Source: RYN-417 sp043745485
GTDB taxonomy: Bacteria; Patescibacteriota; Saccharimonadia; Saccharimonadales; JACDBH01
NCBI GenBank assembly: GCA_043745485.1
Contig: JAYTSU010000004.1
Coordinates: forward strand, 1-35,417
DNA length: 35,417 nt
Direction: 5' to 3'
The first letter of the stretch is position 1; the number at the start of each line of letters is the position of its first letter. Both the position numbers and the translations under genes were made by a program. Positions 31,221 through 35,417 of the stretch are shown one piece after another. The notes under the pieces were generated by a model. That model searched no databases and was not told the origin of the DNA. It saw nothing but the letters and a program-made list of their open reading frames with translations.

Positions 31221-31730
31221 ATGAAAAGCCTAGAACAATTTCAACAGGCGGGGCAAGAACTTTATGAGGGCTTAGATAAAGGGCTATTCCATGGCGTTGG
31301 CCAACATGGTGAGCAAGCAACTTTTTGGAGGCGCGACAATATGATTGAGGTAGTGCCAGATATTAGTCCACCCTACACCTACACAATGAATACTCGCTCG
31401 TTTCTAGAGGCGCTTGGCATGGGAATTGCACTATCTAGAGAAGAAACGCTTGCTCCAATATTTAAAGACGAAGTGGACGTATTGCAGGATATTATTACGT
31501 TGAACGTACGCAAAGAAAATTCAGAGTGGTTAATGGAGAAGGCCATAGAGGCGACAAAACGACACCGAAGAGGAAATAACGTGGGTATAATACCAGCCCA
31601 TTTAGAACCTTGTGCTGAAGCAGTTGCCGCAGAAGAAGCAGTACGAGATGCGGTTTTTCATATTGAAGGTCAGTATGCCCGCTACGAAGAATTAGCAGCA
31701 AAGCCTGAATTAACAGAGGTACCAGTATAA
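31221..31730 (+). CDS. protein of unknown function between gyrB and gyrA
   Basis: 169 aa, soluble, no signal or membrane segment. A mixed N-terminal half ('GQHGEQATFWRRDNMIEVVPDIS', 'MNTRSFLEALGMGIALSREE') is followed by a helical, charged C-terminal half ('NSEWLMEKAIEATKRHRRG', 'EAVAAEEAVRDAVFHIEGQYARYEEL'). It has an excellent SD (AAGGAG), and its stop overlaps the gyrA start by one base (TAATG), so it is made together with GyrA. Location in the gyrase operon hints at a role near DNA or in gyrase dosage, but no motif supports this. Confidence 0.75.
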   Translation: MKSLEQFQQAGQELYEGLDKGLFHGVGQHGEQATFWRRDNMIEVVPDISPPYTYTMNTRSFLEALGMGIALSREETLAPIFKDEVDVLQDIITLNVRKENSEWLMEKAIEATKRHRRGNNVGIIPAHLEPCAEAVAAEEAVRDAVFHIEGQYARYEELAAKPELTEVPV

Positions 31731-34273
31731 TGGCAGACGCAGCAGACCGATTTAAACTTATTGATCCTCTTAATCACTCACGTATTACCGTGCAGCGCTC
31801 AGTTGAAGATGAGATGGAAACCAGCTATTTGCAGTATTCTATGTCTGTTATTGTGGCCCGTGCTTTGCCGGACGTACGAGACGGCCTCAAGCCAGTGCAC
31901 CGCCGTATCTTGTATGTCATGGACAAAAACGGCATGCGTGCCGGTGGACGTCATACCAAGAGCGCCCAGATTGTCGGTGAAGTTATGGGTAAGTATCACC
32001 CGCACGGTGACACTGCTATTTATGACTCCATGGTGCGTCTAGCCCAGCCATTCGCAACCCGTTATATGCTGGTAGATGGCCAGGGTAACTTCGGCAGCAT
32101 GGACGGCGATCCGCCAGCGGCTTATCGTTACACCGAAGCCCGCATGACCCGCGCCTCCGAGGCGCTAGTCGAAGATATCGACAAAGATACAGTCAACTTC
32201 CGTGACAACTTCGATGGATCTTTGCAAGAACCAGAGGTTTTACCGGCCAAGTTGCCAAACTTGCTACTGAACGGGCAAGTGGGTATTGCTGTCGGAATGG
32301 CCACAAATATACCACCACATAACTTAAATGAGCTATGTGACGCCACTATTGCCCAAATAGATAACCCAGAAATCACACTTGATGAGATAATGGAGCACAT
32401 TAAGGGTCCAGACTTTCCAACTGGCGGAATCATCTACGGTCGTGATTCTATCCGTCAGGCTTTCGCGACGGGCCGAGGTGGTGTGGTTGTCCGTGGTATC
32501 GCCAACATCGAAGAGACTAACAAGGGTCGCACCCGTATTATAATTTCCGAAATCCCATATGCGGTTAATAAAGCAGGACTCGTTGAGAAGATAGCCGAGC
32601 TCGTACATGAGAAAAAGATTTCCGGTATCTCTGATATACGCGATGAAACGGCCCGCGGCGTTGTGCGGATTGTGATTGATCTTAAAAAAGATGCCTATCC
32701 AAAGAAGCTACTGAACCAACTTTATAAGATGACGCCGCTTCAGACTGCCTTTCACTACAACATGCTTGCACTGATTGACGGCATCCAGCCACGCGTCCTG
32801 GGCGTGCAGGACATCATTGCAGAGCACATTAAGCATCGTCAGAACGTTGTACGCCGTCGAACTGAATTTGAGCTACGTAAGGCCAAAGACCGTGCTCACA
32901 TCTTAGAGGGTTTGAAGATTGCGCTTGATCATATTGATGAAGTTATCAAGACTATCCGTGCCAGCCAGACCAGTGAAATTGCACAGAATGCCTTGATGAA
33001 GCAGTTTAACCTGTCTGAAATCCAGGCAAAAGCCATTCTCGCAATGCAGCTCCGTGCACTTGCAGGGCTGGAGCGCCAGAAGATTGAGGACGAGCTTGCT
33101 GAGCTTCTTAAACTAATTGGAAAGTTAGAAGCTATCCTTGGTAACGAAAAAGAGATCCTTAAGATTATTAAGGCTGAGCTTAAGGATATGAAAGAACGTT
33201 TTGGTGACGAGCGCCGTACCCAGGTGATTGCTAATGAGCTAAACAAGCTCAGCGACGAAGACCTCGTTCCTGACGAGCAAGTTGTTGTGACGCTTACAGC
33301 AAACAACTATATCAAGCGTAGTTCGATACTCGACTATAAAAAGCAGGGACGTGGTGGCAAGGGTCGACGAGGAATGGCAACGCGTGAAGAAGATGTTATC
33401 GAGCACGTTGTAAATGCATCAACACATGACTACCTCTTGTTCTTTACCAACAAGGGTAGGGTATTTAGGCTCAAGACTTATGAAGTCCCAGCAGTTGGCC
33501 TGAACGCTAAGGGAGTTGCAATCGTGAACCTGTTACAACTTCAACCAGAAGAAGAAGTGAGCTCAGTCATCAACGTCAGCAAGCTTACTAAAGATGGCAA
33601 CATGATGATGTGTACTGTTAGGGGTGTTGTTAAGAAGACACCTTTTGAGCAATACCAGAACGTACGGAACTCTGGTCTCATCACCATAAATCTTGACGAA
33701 GGTGATGAGCTTAAGTGGGTACGTATGACAAACGGTAATAACGAGACGGTCATCAGTACATCCCAGGGCCAGGCAATTCGCTTCCACGAAAAAGATGTCC
33801 GTCCGATGGGCCGCGCATCCCGTGGTGTCCGCGGTATTCGCCTCCGAGCCGGTGACCAAGTGATTGGTATGGATATTGTCGAAGATAACTCATCTGTGTT
33901 TGTCATCTCGGAATTTGGATACGGCAAGCGCACTAAGGTTAGCCAGTTTACAGCACATGCTCGTGGTGGCGTCGGTATCCGTTCTGCCATCGTAAACAAA
34001 AAGACGGGAACATTGATGGGCGTTAAGACTCTGACCGAAAACGCTAATGAGGTAATCATTATCTCTAACTCTGGTCAGACCATCCGCCTTGGCCTCAAGG
34101 ACATCCCAGAACTCGGCCGCGCAACCCAAGGCGTACGCATCATGCGTCTTAATGAGGGCGACTCCGTTGCGTCATTGGCCCTCATCGACACAAGCCTAGA
34201 AGGCGACGTTGAAGAAGTAGAAGACGACGGCTCACCTGAAGTTGCCGCCACCAAACCAACTTCTGAAGCCTAG
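31730..34273 (+). CDS. gyrA: DNA gyrase subunit A
   Basis: 847 aa. The breakage-reunion domain has 'RALPDVRDGLKPVHRRILY', 'KYHPHGDTAIYDSMVRLAQPF' and the catalytic Tyr134 in 'AAYRYTEARM'. The C-terminal beta-pinwheel carries the GyrA box 'QGRGGKG' (from residue 539), which separates gyrase from topoisomerase IV, and repeated 'VF..KTYEVP', 'GQAIRF', 'GQTIRL' blades. The C-terminus is acidic. It is translated by one-base overlap from the 169-aa gene. Confidence 0.98.
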   Translation: MADAADRFKLIDPLNHSRITVQRSVEDEMETSYLQYSMSVIVARALPDVRDGLKPVHRRILYVMDKNGMRAGGRHTKSAQIVGEVMGKYHPHGDTAIYDSMVRLAQPFATRYMLVDGQGNFGSMDGDPPAAYRYTEARMTRASEALVEDIDKDTVNFRDNFDGSLQEPEVLPAKLPNLLLNGQVGIAVGMATNIPPHNLNELCDATIAQIDNPEITLDEIMEHIKGPDFPTGGIIYGRDSIRQAFATGRGGVVVRGIANIEETNKGRTRIIISEIPYAVNKAGLVEKIAELVHEKKISGISDIRDETARGVVRIVIDLKKDAYPKKLLNQLYKMTPLQTAFHYNMLALIDGIQPRVLGVQDIIAEHIKHRQNVVRRRTEFELRKAKDRAHILEGLKIALDHIDEVIKTIRASQTSEIAQNALMKQFNLSEIQAKAILAMQLRALAGLERQKIEDELAELLKLIGKLEAILGNEKEILKIIKAELKDMKERFGDERRTQVIANELNKLSDEDLVPDEQVVVTLTANNYIKRSSILDYKKQGRGGKGRRGMATREEDVIEHVVNASTHDYLLFFTNKGRVFRLKTYEVPAVGLNAKGVAIVNLLQLQPEEEVSSVINVSKLTKDGNMMMCTVRGVVKKTPFEQYQNVRNSGLITINLDEGDELKWVRMTNGNNETVISTSQGQAIRFHEKDVRPMGRASRGVRGIRLRAGDQVIGMDIVEDNSSVFVISEFGYGKRTKVSQFTAHARGGVGIRSAIVNKKTGTLMGVKTLTENANEVIIISNSGQTIRLGLKDIPELGRATQGVRIMRLNEGDSVASLALIDTSLEGDVEEVEDDGSPEVAATKPTSEA

Positions 34274-34293
34274 TTGGATTGAGCAATGAGGCT

Positions 34294-34301
34294 GCTATGA
34301 T
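34294..34301 (+). promoter_or_regulatory. extended -10 of the 34308 gene, leaderless type
   Basis: TG-C-TATGAT ends exactly 6 bases before the ATG, which predicts transcription starting at the A of ATG. No SD. Confidence 0.5.
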
Positions 34302-34307
34302 AGTCAT

Positions 34308-34886
34308 ATGTTTAACAGCGTAAAATGGCTCCAAAAATATAGTGGTTTTGCTGGCATCATAGTGCTTTGGTCATCCGTTGGCGTGGGGATGTTGCGCACT
34401 GGCCTTGGGCTTATTGACCAGCGTCCTATTAGTTATCTCGGTACAGACCCGGCAAGCGCAGGGCTATTTACCTATGGGCTGCTTATTAGTGCAGTGCTGT
34501 TTATTGTATTTGGTCACTACGTAAACAAGGTTTTTAAGGTCAAGAATAAGTTTTTCTTATACTTAATCATTGGTCAGCTGGGACAGATAACAGCTGCGCT
34601 TTTTAAATTTGAGGGGCATGGTTATTCGCATCTAACCCATACAATAGCCGCGTTTGTCTTGGCCTTTTCCTTACCACTCTTGACTCGAAGATTCTATCAA
34701 TCTCAAACAAAATCGATCTATTTTAATCTGTATAAGAATTTATTTAGGTTTGAGTTACTCACCTTCGTAGTCGGTATCGGCCTGTTTGTGTTTACGAAAG
34801 GCATAGCCCCGTTAGGCGAAATCCTCCCAACAATCGGCTTTCATACATGGATTGTTGCACTAACATTTAGCAAAATTAAAAGCTAA
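34308..34886 (+). CDS. polytopic membrane protein (DUF998-like)
   Basis: 192 aa with about six hydrophobic segments (residues ~12-30, 50-70, 80-97, 108-125, 148-165, 170-188). The conserved-looking 'DQRPISYLGTDP' after the first helix, 'GHGYSHLTHTIAAFV' in the middle and the closing 'GFHTWIVAL' resemble the DUF998/FrhB-like small membrane proteins, a weak assignment by eye. It stands alone between gyrA and the 16S promoter. Its role is unknown. Confidence 0.65.
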   Translation: MFNSVKWLQKYSGFAGIIVLWSSVGVGMLRTGLGLIDQRPISYLGTDPASAGLFTYGLLISAVLFIVFGHYVNKVFKVKNKFFLYLIIGQLGQITAALFKFEGHGYSHLTHTIAAFVLAFSLPLLTRRFYQSQTKSIYFNLYKNLFRFELLTFVVGIGLFVFTKGIAPLGEILPTIGFHTWIVALTFSKIKS

Positions 34887-34960
34887 GCGATAATCGCATA
34901 TAAAGTTACTAATGGAAATATGACAGGTTTTAGTCACAATAATAATCGTCATAAAAGGCC

Positions 34961-34989
34961 TTGACGTATCAGTAGTTAACGGGTAAGAT
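34961..34989 (+). promoter_or_regulatory. promoter of the rRNA operon
   Basis: TTGACG (34961-34966), 17 bases, TAAGAT (34984-34989); transcription should begin near 34996, giving a leader of about 335 bases before 16S. Confidence 0.65.
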
Positions 34990-35018
34990 TGGATGAGCGT
35001 TTTTAAGAGGTTCTATTA

Positions 35019-35182
35019 GAGACCGTCTAAAAAGCACTTTTCCGACCAAATGTCAGCCTTGCTTGCTGCAAAAGATAAGAAGCTTGTCGACGTATCATTT
35101 AGATACGCCTTCGCACTCTTTACCTTTTTCGCTTAGTAATCCTAACATTTGGCTTTTGGAAAAGTACTTCTTAGACGGCCTC
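35019..35182 (+). repeat. long hairpin in the 16S leader, diverged relative of the dispersed hairpins (copy 4)
   Basis: 164 bases. GAGACCGTCTAAAAA (35019-35033) pairs with the region ending at 35182, then GCACTTTTCC with GGAAAAGTAC (35158-35167). The tip CGTATCATTTAGATACGCCTTCGC closely matches copy 3 (CGTATCTTAAGTACGCCTCCGC). The middle arms are longer than in copies 1-3. It folds on itself and so is not the usual RNase III stem formed by both flanks of 16S. Confidence 0.65.
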
Positions 35183-35204
35183 AGTTGTCTCTGAAATCTG
35201 CGTA

Positions 35205-35217
35205 TGATCTTTAAAAA
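35205..35217 (+). promoter_or_regulatory. boxA-like antitermination site in the rRNA leader
   Basis: TGATCTTTAAAAA matches the E. coli boxA TGCTCTTTAACAA at 11 of 13 positions and lies in the right place for NusB-S10 loading. Confidence 0.5.
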
Positions 35218-35332
35218 CTTAGATAGTGCAAATCAACGTCAGTTTTTTTGAATTGTTTTTTTAACGAGATATCCGGGCTTGACCTGGAATATCTCAAAGT
35301 CAGTTTCGACTGATGCTATGAACAGATTCTTT

Positions 35333-35417
<85 letters not shown>

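Overview
The window looks like a chromosomal segment of a Patescibacteria (CPR) bacterium, most likely Saccharibacteria (TM7) or a close relative. The reasons are the many short intergenic spaces, a very large Thr/Ala/Asn/Gly-rich surface protein, a VirD4/HerA-like secretion ATPase with Pro-rich tails, small single-pass membrane proteins without recognisable families, a compact set of informational genes, and the start of the 16S rRNA gene. TGA is an ordinary stop (it ends gyrB and the 21739 membrane gene), so the SR1/Gracilibacteria UGA-Gly code does not apply. The lineage call is inference; only 85 bases of 16S are visible.

Layout. 1-7120: the C-terminal 1.6 kb of codons of a giant repetitive surface protein, converging on three minus-strand genes for single-pass membrane proteins, two of them diverged paralogues. 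7148-7444: tRNA-Val(GAC) with a second copy of its 3' end. 7645-8224: tandem DnaA-box-like sequences, then a T-box leader and a long hairpin in front of thrS. 8225-13240: thrS, a HAD phosphatase, an alkyltransferase-like protein and miaA (overlapping genes), then a winged-helix regulator and a degenerate metallo-beta-lactamase-fold protein. 13243-16943: NUDIX hydrolase, rpmB, site-2-type protease, a candidate structured RNA, an unknown gene, a MazEF pair and a carbinolamine-dehydratase/RNase HI fusion. 16988-20237: rnpB facing the classic infC-rpmI-rplT operon and comM. 20238-21738: a 1.5 kb gene-poor stretch with a well-formed candidate small RNA on the minus strand and two further structured segments. 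21739-28584: a membrane protein, a Pro-rich protein plus a secretion/conjugation-type ATPase, then (minus strand) an LPxTG-type DUF11 surface protein coupled to a two-TM protein. 28585-end: a strong promoter, a small upstream ORF, gyrB, an unknown gene, gyrA, a polytopic membrane protein and the leader and 5' end of 16S rRNA.

The most unusual signal is a dispersed family of about 118-base hairpins (8079-8196, 22652-22770, 31064-31180, with a longer relative at 35019-35182 in the 16S leader). The three short copies share a roughly 89-base core but have 14-base outer arms that differ completely in sequence while still pairing within each copy. All lie in 5' untranslated or intercistronic positions just ahead of an important gene. 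A second theme is expression from leaderless or near-leaderless mRNAs: at least seven genes have a -10 hexamer ending 6-11 bases before the start codon and no Shine-Dalgarno sequence, whereas other genes have clear SD sequences.
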